Origin: Epiperipatus broadwayi
Lineage: Eukaryota > Onychophora > Udeonychophora > Euonychophora > Peripatidae
Reading direction: 5' to 3'
Assembly: GCA_028023455.1 (NCBI GenBank)
Contig: JAQFVV010006255.1
Coordinates: 5,814,501-5,878,500 of the forward strand
Length of the DNA stretch: 64,000 bases
Shown: positions 1 to 10,028 of the stretch, one piece after another
Layout: each line of letters starts with the position of its first letter
How positions within the stretch are numbered: the stretch's first letter is position 1
Program-made: the position numbers and the translations under genes
Notes under the pieces: generated by a model
What the model saw: only the letters and a program-made list of their open reading frames with translations
What the model was told of the DNA's origin: nothing
The model's database searches: none

Positions 1-415
1 TGGGCTCACAATCAGGGTTTTCTTAGCACCCTCTGCCTTTGGCCACCAACCGCTGCCTTGGTTAGTGAATTTACAGTTTTCTGGGAATAAGGGCCATGAT
101 TTATTTTTGTCTGCCATGATTGTATATATTTATTGGAAAAATATTTATCATTTACCATTAGGCAACTGAGAAGAAAGACCAGTTTCTTGATCTGAAACTC
201 AGAGATAAAAAGCCAAAAAACTCATCACATTGGTTAATGCATGTTGGTGAGCAGCCCATCCATGTTCGTATGCTGTATGAATAATCACAGTAATAACAGC
301 TGCAATGATAAGAACATATGAAGTGGACATTAGGCATTTGCCCTGCTCGGTTCCTTAAGGCCTCTAAAAGGAATCAAAGGGTCTCCTTTCAGTTAATAGC
401 AAACTGCTTTGTTAC
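1..415 (-). mobile_element. RTE-like LINE, 5' end, running off the left edge
   Basis: The reverse complement of 1-300 aligns by eye, with small differences, to the 5' region of the LINE at 6,849-7,180, including the start of its reading frame near 7,056. Upstream of the part shared with that copy it carries about 110 bp more leader (300-415). This extra leader is also found in the decayed minus-strand copy near 54,690-54,790, so it is probably genuine 5' UTR that the 6,849 copy has lost. The body of this element lies outside the window. Confidence 0.8.
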
Positions 416-551
416 AATTGAGTAAACTTGTTTAAATTTTATTTAAGTAATATAATTTTCTACTTCTTCTTTTCCTATGTACTGATTTCTACTTTAACAT
501 ATACCATTTACACCTTTCTTTAACACTTTATCAATACTTTTATTTATATCA

Positions 552-591
552 AGCTAACAGTTTCAACTGCCCTGCAGTCATCATCAGAGCT
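552..591 (-). ncRNA. Hammerhead ribozyme-like motif in Penelope pseudo-LTR (minus copy)
   Basis: On the minus strand: AGCT (591-588), CTGATGA (587-581), stem II GACTGC/GCAGTT closed by a short loop, GAAA (564-561), then a very short stem III and AGCT (555-552) able to pair with the first AGCT as stem I. This is the best preserved of the three pseudo-LTR copies. Stem III is only about two base pairs with almost no loop, as described for minimal type I hammerheads thought to act as dimers. Type I hammerheads are established in Penelope-like elements. Activity is not shown. Confidence 0.6.
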
Positions 592-1153
592 ACAATATTC
601 AAATATATAATTATACAATTAATATACTTATCCACATATTGATATACATAATTAAATACACAATATTAACAAAAATAATTATGCATTTTAATATGATCTT
701 TATAAATAATCATTTACCATTTTATTACTTTACTTTTTAAATAATTTATCAATATTTATTTTATATTAATTTATTTTATATCACTTTATTTTTTTAAATA
801 TTCAATATAATAATTATAACTTTAACATTTATTTTACTATTTAATACATATTATCATTTTACTTATATTATAAAATCAACTTCTAATCTTGTCTTATTTT
901 TATTAAATATTTTTATCAATTAACTTTTCCCACATTACAAATTATTTTTTATTATAGTTTTTTATATTACAAAAATTACCTACCTTTTGTTAAGTCTATT
1001 TCCAAAACCCAACTGAAAAAAAATTCAAAATTTGTACTTGTTTAACACTTCCTTTATTGTCATTTTCTTTAACTTTTTTCTTTTAACTTTTTCAAATTCT
1101 AATTATTATTAATAATTATTTATAAAATTATTGTTGTTATCCCGAAATCCCTA

Positions 1154-1403
1154 TTAAGATTTAGTTATACTCTTAATCAAGATTGCCTCTTTAATTTTCC
1201 TATCCCTTCTATTATTTGTATAATTAATCATTTTTAAACAATCTTTTTCAAACCTATGACCTGTTTCTATTGAATGCAAATAAATAGGTGATCTCTTATA
1301 TTTATGTTGAATTAATCTGGTATAAATTGAATTCTTTGTTTCTCCCACATAATTAGTTCATATATTTTTACTTTTACATGATCTGCATTCAATTTTATAT
1401 ATA
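1154..1403 (-). pseudogene. GIY-YIG endonuclease fragment of the minus Penelope-like copy
   Basis: The minus strand encodes an open stretch from 1,348 to 1,154 with GETKNSIYTRLIQH, a spaced SPIYLHSIETGHRF region and a C-terminal KEAILIK segment. This is the usual order in the C-terminal GIY-YIG nuclease of Penelope-like elements (YIG strand, conserved R, H in the SxxxLH/GH region, E near the end). Upstream, at 1,403-1,349, the frame reads IECRSCKSKN and then NYVGE after a stop, so the GIY half is broken. The transposon inserted at 1,404 sits just before it. It is identifiable but not functional. Confidence 0.7.
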
Positions 1404-1765
1404 CCCTGGTCTCGTTTTATGCGGATTTATTTAATGCGATTTTGAAGTTATGCGATTCATGATTCTTCTTAATATCTTTGTAAGCAGTTTTCTTTTATGT
1501 GATAAAAATTATTATATCGGAAGTCGAGCTCCGATAATGCACTATTACTTTAAATATTATAAATTTCGCACACTCACATCATATTTAAAATAATAGCGCT
1601 TTATCGGAGTTCAACTTCCATCTAATAACTTCAATATTTTCAGCGCTTTATAATAGTACTGTAATAGATTTTATGCAATAAAGAAGTTCATTATTCACTT
1701 AAAATCAGAATTTCCCCATTTTATATACACACATTAAATTTTACAAGACTATAATGTAAATCTGT

Positions 1766-1879
1766 TCAAACGTTATAGAGACCTATACTATGTATGTTGT
1801 TTTTGCATTTTAAATCACGTTCTATTTTTGCTTTTTATAAAAAGAGTACATAATCAATTAATCATTTAATGTCTGCAAG
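1766..1879 (+). repeat. Internal direct repeat, copy 1 (partner 2,039-2,146)
   Basis: About 110 bp running from CAAACGTTATAG through a TGTTGTTTTTGCATTTTAAAT block to GTCTGCAAG is repeated 273 bp downstream at 2,039-2,146 with scattered substitutions. Both copies lie inside the pogo-like element, so this is an internal duplication of that element. Confidence 0.75.
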
Positions 1880-2038
1880 TAATAAATTTTACAAGATTAT
1901 AATAAATATAGTTTTACTTCTCACTATTATGTAAAATATATAATTGTTAATTAGAGAAGATATAAATTAGTATTAAAGTTTATCGGCTTAACATTTTCGA
2001 AGATCCATGTCTCATATTCATAGCCTTCATAAAATGTG

Positions 2039-2146
2039 CAAATGTTATAGATGCCTATACATATGTTGTTTTTGCATTTTAAATCACATTCTATTTTGAT
2101 TTTATAAAAAGAGTACGCAATCAATTAATCATTTGGTGTCCGCAAG
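2039..2146 (+). repeat. Internal direct repeat, copy 2
   Basis: Partner of the repeat at 1,766-1,879; same orientation, with a few indels and substitutions. Confidence 0.75.
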
Positions 2147-2982
2147 TTTATTTTTAAAAGATGAGTAACAGCGGTGGGCACAATTAAATTTGATAATTAA
2201 AATCTGATTTTTAATTATAATTAACAATTTAAAAATTATGTAACGTGATCTGAAATTAAGGTGATGTGAAACGATGAAATTTGATTTTTAAATGGAATTG
2301 AAAATTAAAAAATTATAGACAAAAATAAGAATTTAATTTTTAATTGTTTTAATTAAATTTTACCCAAGAGTGGCGAGTCGGTGTCTTTTTATTAACGTAA
2401 GTCTAAGTTCTTATTTTTATTTTAAACTTTTAGTTTATCCTAATGGAGAAGAAAAAATACTCAAGAAACTGAATTTCTTTGAAAACAAAAATTTCAATTT
2501 TAGATCGCTTAGTGAAATGGGAAGGATCAACAGTAATTGGAAAACGTTTTAGTTATATTTCCTCTTGACTTCGTTTACGGAAAAGCTACAGTATATCACA
2601 TCACATCATGACGAATCTGATGTCTCAAATAGCGATAATAATTAAAATACCGACTGTACATGTATGAAAAAAATGTAAATTACGCATAAAAATATATTGT
2701 TTTGAATAAAATTAAATACTATAGTTAATAAAGAAAGTAAAAAAAGTTTGTCTTGTATTAATTTTTTTCAAATTTGAAATTTTTTATTAGTCATATTTTA
2801 TTTATTTATTTTTTTATGCAAATTTTAAAGTAATTTTACATTGTTGCTTTGCTTTTATGCGATATTTGGAAAATTACAGTACGTATCCCCCATTTTTCAA
2901 GGTAAGTTAAGTCTATTTTTGTGCGATTTCTTTTGTGCACGTTTTCTGAGGAACCTATCTACCACATAAAACAAGACCCAGG

Positions 2983-3484
2983 TGCACACCATTTATGTTT
3001 TTTTTCTACTTTTCTCACATACTTATTATTTAATATATTAAGTATATTCTTCTTTTATTTACTATCTTAAATTTTATTACATTATTAAACTTGTTAATTC
3101 TAATAATTCTATTCATACTTTTTACAATACTATTATTATAAGTTTTAATACCTATATATTTATTCTTATCTATTTTATTTTTTCTACTTACTTTCCCATT
3201 ACTTGTATTAAATTTCTCTTCCAATTTTCTTATATTTTCTTCTATAACTTTTTCTGGATATTCATTATCTCTAAACTCTTTAATTATTAATTCTACCTGT
3301 CTTCTATAATCTTTCTCATCTGAGCAATAATTCCAAGCCTGTATATTCTTTAATTTATACTACTTATTTTATATTTAACATCTATATTTGAATTCCAATT
3401 AGTTATATTGCTATCTACATTAGTTTTTTTTTATATACAGATGTCTCTATCTTGCATTTACCATTTTTATATGATTTTTTAAAC
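2983..3484 (-). pseudogene. Penelope-like RT C-terminal and connector fragment
   Basis: The minus strand matches 5,555-6,020 of the plus copy. The clearest part is a 64-residue open stretch (3,224-3,030) rich in K, N and I with NRKNKIDKNKYIG-like text, matching 5,770-6,018 apart from a few changes. Upstream it continues to the strand after the YVDD region (NGKCKI... TSVYKK). It shares frameshifts at A-runs with the plus copy. It lies between the pogo-like insertion and the head-to-head junction and is not a gene on its own. Confidence 0.7.
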
Positions 3485-4040
3485 AAAATATTTGGAAATA
3501 GAATTAATAAGAGATAGGTAATTTTTGTAATATAAAAAATAATTTGTAATGTGGGAAAAGTTAATTGATAAAAATATTTAATAAAAATAAGAACAAGATT
3601 AGATGTTGATTTTATAATATAAGTAAAATAATAATAACATGTATTAAATAGTAAAATAAATGTTAAAATTATAATTATATTAAATAATATTTTTTTAAAA
3701 AAAATAAAGTGATATAAAATAAATTAATATAAAATAAATATTGATAGAATTATTTAAAAAGTAAAGTAATAAATTGAGAAATGATTATTTATAAAGATCA
3801 TATTAAAATGTATAATTATTTTTGTTTATATTGTGTTATTTAATTATGTATATCAATATGTAGCTAAGTATATTAATTGTATAATTATATATTTGAATAT
3901 TGTAGCTCTGATGATGACTGCATGGCAGTTAACTGTTAGTTTGATATAAATAAAAATATTGAAAGGTGTAAATGGTATGATATGTTAAAGTAGAAATTAA
4001 TACATAGGAAAAGAAGTAGAAAATTATATTACTCCCATAA
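3485..4040 (+). repeat. Upstream pseudo-LTR of the Penelope-like element
   Basis: A direct repeat of the block starting at 6,395, and an inverted repeat of about 1,010-430. It includes the shared GGTAATTTTTGTAATAT start and the CTCTGATGATGACTGC region. The three copies differ by small indels and substitutions. Confidence 0.85.
3904..3945 (+). ncRNA. Broken hammerhead-like motif in upstream pseudo-LTR
   Basis: AGCT, CTGATGA (3,908-3,914) and the GACTGC/GCAGTT stem are present, but the essential GAAA is reduced to AA by a two-base loss (GCAGTTAACTGTT). The downstream and inverted copies keep GAAA. This copy should be inactive. Confidence 0.5.
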
Positions 4041-4103
4041 GAAGTGAAAACACTGAAGAGAAAGATTATAAAGAAGCAGTATTTGAGTGAATAATATATT
4101 ATT

Positions 4104-4541
4104 ATGGAGAATATACATAATATTAAAATGTTTTTGCAATATCTTAGAGGATTGGAAGATGGAGATACATTAAAAATGGTCAATGAAAGATGGAAATTGA
4201 TAATGAAATTAAATAATTTGAAAAATAATATCAAATTTTTAAAGGATTGTGAAAAATATGAAGTTATACCAAATTTTATAAGATTGGATAAACTAAGGAA
4301 AAGAATAAGTGATGAAAGAAATTATGTGAAGAATATTGAGAAGAAAATTCTAAAGAAATATATTAAAGAAAGTTATAAATTGAAAAGTAAAGTATATAAA
4401 GATATTAGTAATATTGAAGAGTTTGTGAATAAAAGGACAACTTTTAAAGAAGAAGAAATTTTTAGAAAATTATGTAATGAAAAGATGGACATTATAAATA
4501 GGAATACAATAATAAAACATAAGAAGAAAATGAATAGGTGA
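4104..4541 (+). pseudogene. N-terminal region of Penelope-like ORF
   Basis: 145 codons, starting MENIHN and rich in K, E, N and I. It looks largely helical and coiled-coil-like (long EEKILKKYIKESYK-type stretches). There is no recognisable catalytic motif. The next open piece begins four bases before its stop in another frame, so a frameshift near 4,538 probably separates parts of one original ORF. Members of this family usually carry such a basic N-terminal region before the RT. Confidence 0.55.
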
Positions 4542-5128
4542 AGAATGGAAAGGAAATTACATATTATAAAGAAGGACTTCATAAATATGAACAGAAGATT
4601 TGTAATTTAACAAACATTGAGCTAAGTGAAGAAGAGAAAAATATATTAAGTAAAGGTATAAAATATGTACCATATGGAGTAAATAAAAATAAAGATGTAA
4701 TAGAAGTGCAAGCATTAGTAGAGAAAATAGCACAAAAGTATTTAGAGACTAATTATGGTGTACATTATTATGACAATAAGAATATTAATAATGTAATTGA
4801 TATGAAGGATAAATTATGGATGGAAAGGTTTAAAGAAGAAATGAATAATATGTTATATAAAATAAAAAAAGTAAATATTGAAAATAAACATAAAAAGGAA
4901 AATAAGGGGATAAATAATGTAATTAAAATAAAACAGATTAAAGAAATAAGGGATAAATATGAAAAAGAAATAGTGTTTATAAAGTCAGATAAAGGTAATA
5001 AATTAGTATTAATGAATAAAGAAGAATACGTTGGTAAAATGAATAAATTATTTGAAGAGGAGTATTTTATTAAAATAAAAAAAAAAGATACTAAATTAAA
5101 AAATGGGAAGATTTATGAGTTAGTATAA
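4538..5128 (+). pseudogene. Pre-RT region of Penelope-like ORF with SDKGN block
   Basis: 196 codons. Near residues 149-168 it contains FIKSDKGNKLVLMNKEEY, matching the xKADKGxxxVxxxxxxY block that precedes the RT fingers in Penelope-like proteins. The frame ends at a TAA at 5,126-5,128, and the same frame opens again at 5,132, so this stop is a lesion. The RT fingers expected after it are missing. Confidence 0.7.
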
Positions 5129-5131
5129 GGA

Positions 5132-5623
5132 TTGCATAATAATGGGTTAATAGATAGAAAAGTATTTGCATATTCGGGAAATAAAGAAGATAGAAATGAT
5201 GAATATAAAGAAATTAAAATACCAATAGAGAAATTGAGCGAAATAATGAGAATTAGTTGTAAGGAGACTACATTTGAGTTTAATGGAGAATATTATAAAC
5301 AAAACAAAGGATTACTAATAGGAGATGCATTAAATGGGGTACTTAGTAATATATATATATATATGGAGAATGTGGAAGATTTAATGATTAATAATAGTAG
5401 TCCAATTTTTATGAAAAGATATGTTGATGATTATTTATTGATTTTCAACAAGAGCCAAAGACAAATAGATATGTATCTTGAAGAGATTAATAGGTTAGAT
5501 AAAAATATAAAATTTACAATAGAAAAAGAAAATGATAAGTTATCGTATTTGGATATTTTGTTAAAAAAATCATATATAAATGGTAAATGCAAGATAAAGA
5601 CATCTGTATATAAAAAAAACTAA
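5132..5623 (+). pseudogene. Reverse transcriptase palm remnant (motifs B and C)
   Basis: 163 codons. Residues 55-75 carry the motif B region (YYKQNKGLLIGDALNGVLSN) and residues 96-105 the motif C RYVDDYLLIF, with the two catalytic aspartates of YVDD present. SYLDILL follows, as is usual in this family. Motif A, with the first catalytic aspartate, is not in this piece or upstream. A frameshift in the A-run at about 5,612-5,620 ends the frame; the text continues in another frame with a weakly conserved connector. Confidence 0.75.
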
Positions 5624-5769
5624 TGCAGATACCAATATAACTAATTGGAATTCAAATATAGATGTTAAATATAAAATAAGTAGCATAAATTCAAGAATAC
5701 AAGACAGGTAGAATTAATAATTAAAGAGTTTAGACATAATGAATATCCAGAAAAAGTTATAGAAGAAAA

Positions 5770-6018
5770 TTGGAAGAAAAATTTAATATAAGTAATGGGA
5801 TAGTAAATAGAAAAAATAAAATAGATAAGAATAAATATATAGGTACTAAAGCTTATAATAATAGTATTGTAAAAAGTATAAATAGAATAATTATTAGAAT
5901 TAACAAAAAGTTTAATAATGTAATAAAATTTAAGATAGTAAATAAAAGAAGGAAAAATATACTTAATATATTAGATAAATATGTGAGAAAAGTAGAAAAA
6001 AACAAATGGTGTATATAA
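5770..6018 (+). pseudogene. Connector between RT and GIY-YIG
   Basis: 82 codons, rich in K, N, I and R (NRKNKIDKNKYIG, KVEKNKWCI at the end). It corresponds to the inter-domain region and is duplicated in inverted orientation at 3,224-3,030. No function beyond linking can be read from it. Confidence 0.55.
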
Positions 6019-6290
6019 AATTGAATGCAAATCAAGTAAAAGTAAAAATATAAAAACTAATGTGGGAGAAACAAAGAATTCAATTTATACCAGATTAATT
6101 CAACATAAATATGATAAGAGATCACCTATTTATTTGCATTCATTAGAAACAGATCATAGGTTTGAAAAGATTGTATAAAAATGATTAATTATACAAATAA
6201 TAGAATGGATAGGAAAATTAAAGAGGCTATCTTGATTAAGAGTATAAAACCAAGTCTTAATAGGGATTTTGGGATAAGAACAATTTTATA
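6008..6290 (+). pseudogene. GIY-YIG endonuclease domain of Penelope-like element
   Basis: Reads GVYKIECKSSKSKNI, then NVGETKNSIYTRLIQHKY, then SPIYLHSLETDHRF, then KEAILIKSIKPSLN before a stop at about 6,290. These fit the GIY strand (as GVY), the YIG strand (as NVG), the conserved arginine, the H-containing helix and the late glutamate of GIY-YIG nucleases attached to Penelope-like RTs. A small indel near 6,170 breaks the frame in the middle. In the family this nuclease is thought to nick target DNA for priming. Confidence 0.75.
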
Positions 6291-6394
6291 AACAATTATT
6301 AATAATAAATAGAATTTGAAAAAGTTAAAGAAAATGGCAGTAGATGGAGTGTTAAACAAGTACAAATTTTGTAATTTTTTTTTCAGTTGGGTTT

Positions 6395-6848
6395 TGAAAA
6401 TAGAATTAACAAGAAGTAGGTAATTTTTGTAATATAAAAAATAAATAATTTGTAATGTGGGAAAAATTAATTGATACAAATATTTAATAAAAATAAGACA
6501 AGATTAGAAGTTGATTTTATAATATAAGTAAAATCATAATAATATGTATTAAATAGTAAAATAAATGTTAAAGTTATAATTATTATATTAAATAATATTT
6601 TTTAAAAAATAAAATAAAGTGATATAAAATAAATTAATATAAAATAAATATTGATAGAATTATTTAAAAAGTAAAGTAACAAAATGGGAAATCATTATTT
6701 ATAAAGATCATATCAAAATGTATAATTATTTTTACTTATATTGCATATTTAATTATGTATATCAATATGGATGTGTACTAATTGTATAATTATATATGTG
6801 AATATTGTAGCTCTGATGATGACTGCAGGGCAGTTGAAACTGTTAGTT
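6395..6848 (+). repeat. Downstream pseudo-LTR, first part
   Basis: A direct repeat of 3,485-3,940 with substitutions and small indels. It ends abruptly after the hammerhead motif, where the RTE LINE begins; the rest resumes at about 10,027-10,075. Confidence 0.85.
6809..6848 (+). ncRNA. Hammerhead ribozyme-like motif in downstream pseudo-LTR
   Basis: AGCT (6,809-6,812), CTGATGA (6,813-6,819), stem II GACTGC/GCAGTT, GAAA (6,836-6,839), CTGTT, then AGTT (6,845-6,848), which can pair with AGCT with one G-U. The predicted cleavage point is between 6,844 and 6,845. The RTE LINE insertion lies immediately downstream. Confidence 0.55.
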
Positions 6849-9800
6849 TGCAGCTGTTATTACTATGTGATTATTCATATAGTATACGAACATGGATGGG
6901 CTGCTCACCAACATGCATTAGCCAGCGTGGTGAGTTTATTGGCTTTTTACCTCTGAGTTTAAGATCAAGAAACACCATGGTCTTCTCAGTGCCTGATAAG
7001 GCAGAATGAATGTTTGTATAAATGATAAATATTTTCCCAATACATATATACAATTATGACAGACAAAAATAAAGCATGGCCCTTATTCCCAGGAGGCTAT
7101 AAAGTCACCAACCAAGGCAGCGGTTGGTGGCCGAAGGCGGAGGGTGCTAAGAATCCCCTGATTGTGGACCCAGGCTGCCATTTGATGACAACTTTTTATT
7201 TAGGTACTTACAACTGCAGATCACTTTCAAGTGAAGGAAGATTGCAAGAATTAGAAGAAGAACTGTCTTATATTAAATGGGACATTATTGGACTTTGTGA
7301 AGTTAGAAGAAAAGGAGAAGAAACAATTGATTTAAAAAGTGGACATATACTCTATTATAAAGGCACACATATTGGAAATACAAGTGGAGTAGGATTCATT
7401 ATAAATAAAAAGTGGAAGAACAATATTGTGGAGATTGATGGTGTATCAGACAGAGTGGCAAGATTAGTTATACAACTTAATAGCAGATACCAAATGCAGA
7501 TAATTCAGGTTTATGCCCCAACAAGTTCTCATAGTGATGAAGTAGTAGAAGATTTTTATATGGATGTACAAAAGGCTTTTGATCAGAGTAAACAACATTT
7601 TTAAATTGTTATGGGAGACTTTAATGCTAGAATTGGTAGACAAATGAAAGATGAAATTGCTGTAGGTAATTTTGGTTATGGTAATAGAAATGAGAGAGGA
7701 CATAGACTTGTGGAGTTTGCAAAAAAAGAAAAACTTTATATTATGAATTCATTTTTTGAGAAAATGTTAAAAGGAAATGGACATGGAAGCATCCAAATGA
7801 AGGTACAGCAGAATTGGATTATATTTTGACTAACAGAAAATACATATTTCAAGATTGTAATGTTCTTAATAAATTTAACACAGGAAGTGATCATCGATTA
7901 GTAAGGTGTAAGTTACGTGTTAATGTAAAACTAGAGAGACAAAAATTATTAAGAAAAACAATATTTACAGTTGATATTCCTAATCTTCAGAAACATTCTA
8001 ATGAATTTAAATTAGAACTTACAAATAGGTTTCAAGTGTTAGGAGATTTTGAACATGATTCAGATTTGAATGAAATTAATATGAAAATAACTGATACACT
8101 TTTAAAAACTGCAACAAACATAGCTGGTAGAAAAAAGCAGCAATTGACTAATAAAATTTCTACTGAGACTAGAGAATTTATGAAGAAAAGAAGGAATATG
8201 AAGATATACAAAAATGATGTATTAAAAAGAATTGAATATCTCGAATTTTGTAAAATGGTACGGAAAAGAGTTGAAAATGATATAAGAAAGTATAACTGTG
8301 AAATAGCAAGGAAAGCTGTAGAAGAAAATAAAAGTCTCAAAAATGTTAAACAACATTTTGGTATTGGTAGGAAATTTATATCTGCAATAAGAAAAAAAGA
8401 TGGAATTATTACTAAAAAGAGAGATGACATCATGAAATTGGTAGAAGATTTTTATCAAGAATTATATAGTAATAAAGAACAAGTACCTCCTATATCTATT
8501 ACATCTTCCGAATTGCCCAGAATTTTAAATGAAGAAGTGAGACATGCAATTAAGTGTATGAAGAAAGGAAAGGCTCCAGGAAATGATGAAATTATAATTG
8601 ATATATTAAAAGAAGCAGGTGAAGAAATAGAAACAATTTTAGCAAAGTTATATACCAAATGTCTAAATGATAAAGATGTACTGGAAGATTGGAAGAATGC
8701 AGTAATAATATTAATATTTAAAAAAGGTGATAAAGAAGATATTAGAAATTACAGACCTATCGGCCTTTTATCAGTTTTATATAAAATTTTTACCAAGATA
8801 ATTACAACTCGTCTACAGAGAAATTTGGATTTCCACCAACCAAGAGAACAAGCTGGATTTAAAAGTGGTTTTAGTACAATAGATCATATCCAGGTATTGA
8901 GAGAAGTCATAGAAAGGACAAATGAATATGAGTTGTCATTATGTTTTGGATTTGTAGATTATGAAAAGGCATTCGATTCTATACACATTTCTTCAGTGAT
9001 TAAAGCATTGGCTCATGAAGGTATAGATCCAGGATATTGTCATATTTTAAAGAATATTTATAAAAATGCAACAGCAACAATTAGATTACATAATGATACT
9101 GGAAAAAATCAACATTGAGAAAGGTGTAAGACAAGGTGACTCCATATCTTCAAAACTCTTTACAGCAGTGCTGCAAGAAGTATTTTGTGGATTAAAATGG
9201 GAAACTAAAGGAGTGAAAGTAAATGGAGAGTATTTAAGTCATTTAGATTTCGCAGATGATGTAGTTGTTTTTTCAAATAATGCTTCAGAGCTGCAGGAAA
9301 TGTTGCAGGAGTTAGCAGATGAAAGTAGAAAAGTAGGACTAAAGATAAATGTTAAAAAGACTAAAGTAATGTTTAATCGATTTGCTCAAAATATGAAAAT
9401 AAAGATTGATTATGAAGAATTAGAAGAAGTTAACAGTTACAAATACCTTGGTCAGATTATTAATACAGATGGAAACATAATGGAGGAAATTAATCATAGA
9501 ATTAAACTTGGTTGGAGTGCTTTTGGTAGAAATAACTTGATACTAAAAGGAAATATGCCTATGTGTTTGAAAAGGATGGTTTTTAACAAATGTGTTTTTC
9601 CAGTTCTTACTTATGGATCTGAGACTTGGACACTTAATAGAAGAGCAATACAGAGACTTCAGACCACTCAAAGGAGTATGAAGAGATGTATGTTGGGAGT
9701 AACAAGAAGAGATCGAAAACGCAATGTATGGGTAAGACAACAAACAGGTGTTACTGACCTTATTGAAAAAAAAGATTGAAATGGAGTTGGGCTGGACATA

Positions 9801-10026
9801 TTGCTAGAAGAGATGATAATAGATGGACAATTGAAATTTTAAACTGGATTCCAAGAGATTGTAAAAGACCTAGAAAGAGACCACATGTGAGATGGATGGA
9901 TGAAATAAGAAAATGTGCAGGGGTGTTGTGGAGAAGAGAAGCTAAAGATTGGAGAAGATGGATTAAACTTGGAGAGACCTTCATCCTGCAGTGGATTGAT
10001 AATGGTTGATGATGATGATGATGATG
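6849..10026 (+). mobile_element. RTE-like LINE, nearly full length, slightly 5'-truncated
   Basis: About 3.2 kb with a short 5' leader, an endonuclease-RT ORF, almost no 3' UTR, and a TGA-rich microsatellite tail. This compact layout is typical of the RTE clade. Compared with the 1-415 and 54.7-kb copies it lacks about 110 bp of 5' leader, as expected from target-primed reverse transcription. It sits inside the Penelope downstream pseudo-LTR, so it is younger than that copy. Confidence 0.85.
7056..10009 (+). pseudogene. LINE endonuclease-reverse transcriptase, frameshifted
   Basis: The apurinic-type endonuclease starts with LGTYNCRSLSSEGRL and continues through CEVRRKG, VYAPTS, MGDFNARIG and GSDHRLV. 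The RT follows, with KKGKAPGNDEI, NYRPIGLLSVLYKI, QAGFKSGFST, FVDYEKAFDS (motif A) and LDFADDVVVFS (motif C, FADD). The C-terminal tail has LTYGSETWTL and GHIARRDDNRW. The copy is broken by an in-frame TAA at 7,602-7,604, a frameshift near 7,760-7,785, one in an A-run near 9,105 and one in an A-run near 9,770. The start at 7,056 is the first ATG in frame and is shared with the copy at 1-415. All catalytic motifs remain readable. Confidence 0.85.
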
Positions 10027-10028
10027 AT
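10007..10028 (+). repeat. (TGA)n tail of the RTE-like LINE
   Basis: A run of TGA triplets right after the last codons of the LINE, as RTE elements often end in short tandem repeats. The Penelope pseudo-LTR resumes at its right edge. Confidence 0.8.

Larger units (their letters stand above)
1404..2982. mobile_element. Tc1/mariner-pogo-like DNA transposon, decayed
   Basis: The ends are an imperfect inverted repeat: left CCCTGGTCTCGTTTTATG, right (reverse complement) CCTGGGTCTTGTTTTATG. The intact Penelope sequence at the same place (reverse complement of 6,000-6,025) shows an insertion next to a TA, with flanks TA on the left and a mutated TG on the right, so a TA target duplication is plausible. 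Subterminal text rich in GCGATTT and GGTTCCT blocks recalls pogo/Tigger ends. Inside, 2,370-2,552 encodes a short peptide (EEKILKKLNFFEN... SLSEMGR) loosely like a CENP-B/pogo N-terminal helix-turn-helix; this is only a hint. No transposase catalytic domain is visible. Confidence 0.6.
418..3484 (-). mobile_element. Penelope-like element, 5'-truncated minus-strand copy
   Basis: Reading the minus strand from 3,484, the sequence matches the plus-strand Penelope-like copy from about 5,555 onward: the end of the RT region, the connector, the GIY-YIG endonuclease, then the pseudo-LTR at about 1,010-430. The 5' two-thirds of the coding region is missing. A 1.58-kb DNA transposon interrupts it at 1,404-2,982. 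It abuts the plus-strand copy at 3,484/3,485, giving a head-to-head inverted pair. A truncated inverted partner joined to a fuller copy is a known arrangement for Penelope-like elements. Confidence 0.8.
4104..6290 (+). pseudogene. Penelope-like polyprotein (RT + GIY-YIG), decayed and internally deleted
   Basis: Open pieces follow each other in different frames: an N-terminal basic, helical part (4,104-4,541), a second N-terminal part (4,538-5,128), RT core remains (5,132-5,623), a connector (5,770-6,018) and GIY-YIG (about 6,008-6,290). Signatures seen are FIKSDKGNKLVLMNKEEY (the conserved block before the RT palm in this family), GLLIGDALNGVLSNIY (motif B region) and RYVDDYLLIF (motif C). 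The fingers and the first catalytic aspartate block (motif A) between about 5,110 and 5,220 are absent, which suggests an internal deletion of well over 100 codons. An intact element would encode one long protein. Confidence 0.8.

Noticed and set aside
2370-2552. A host gene encoding a 60-residue peptide
   Set aside because: It lies within the pogo-like element and at best is a transposase N-terminal remnant.
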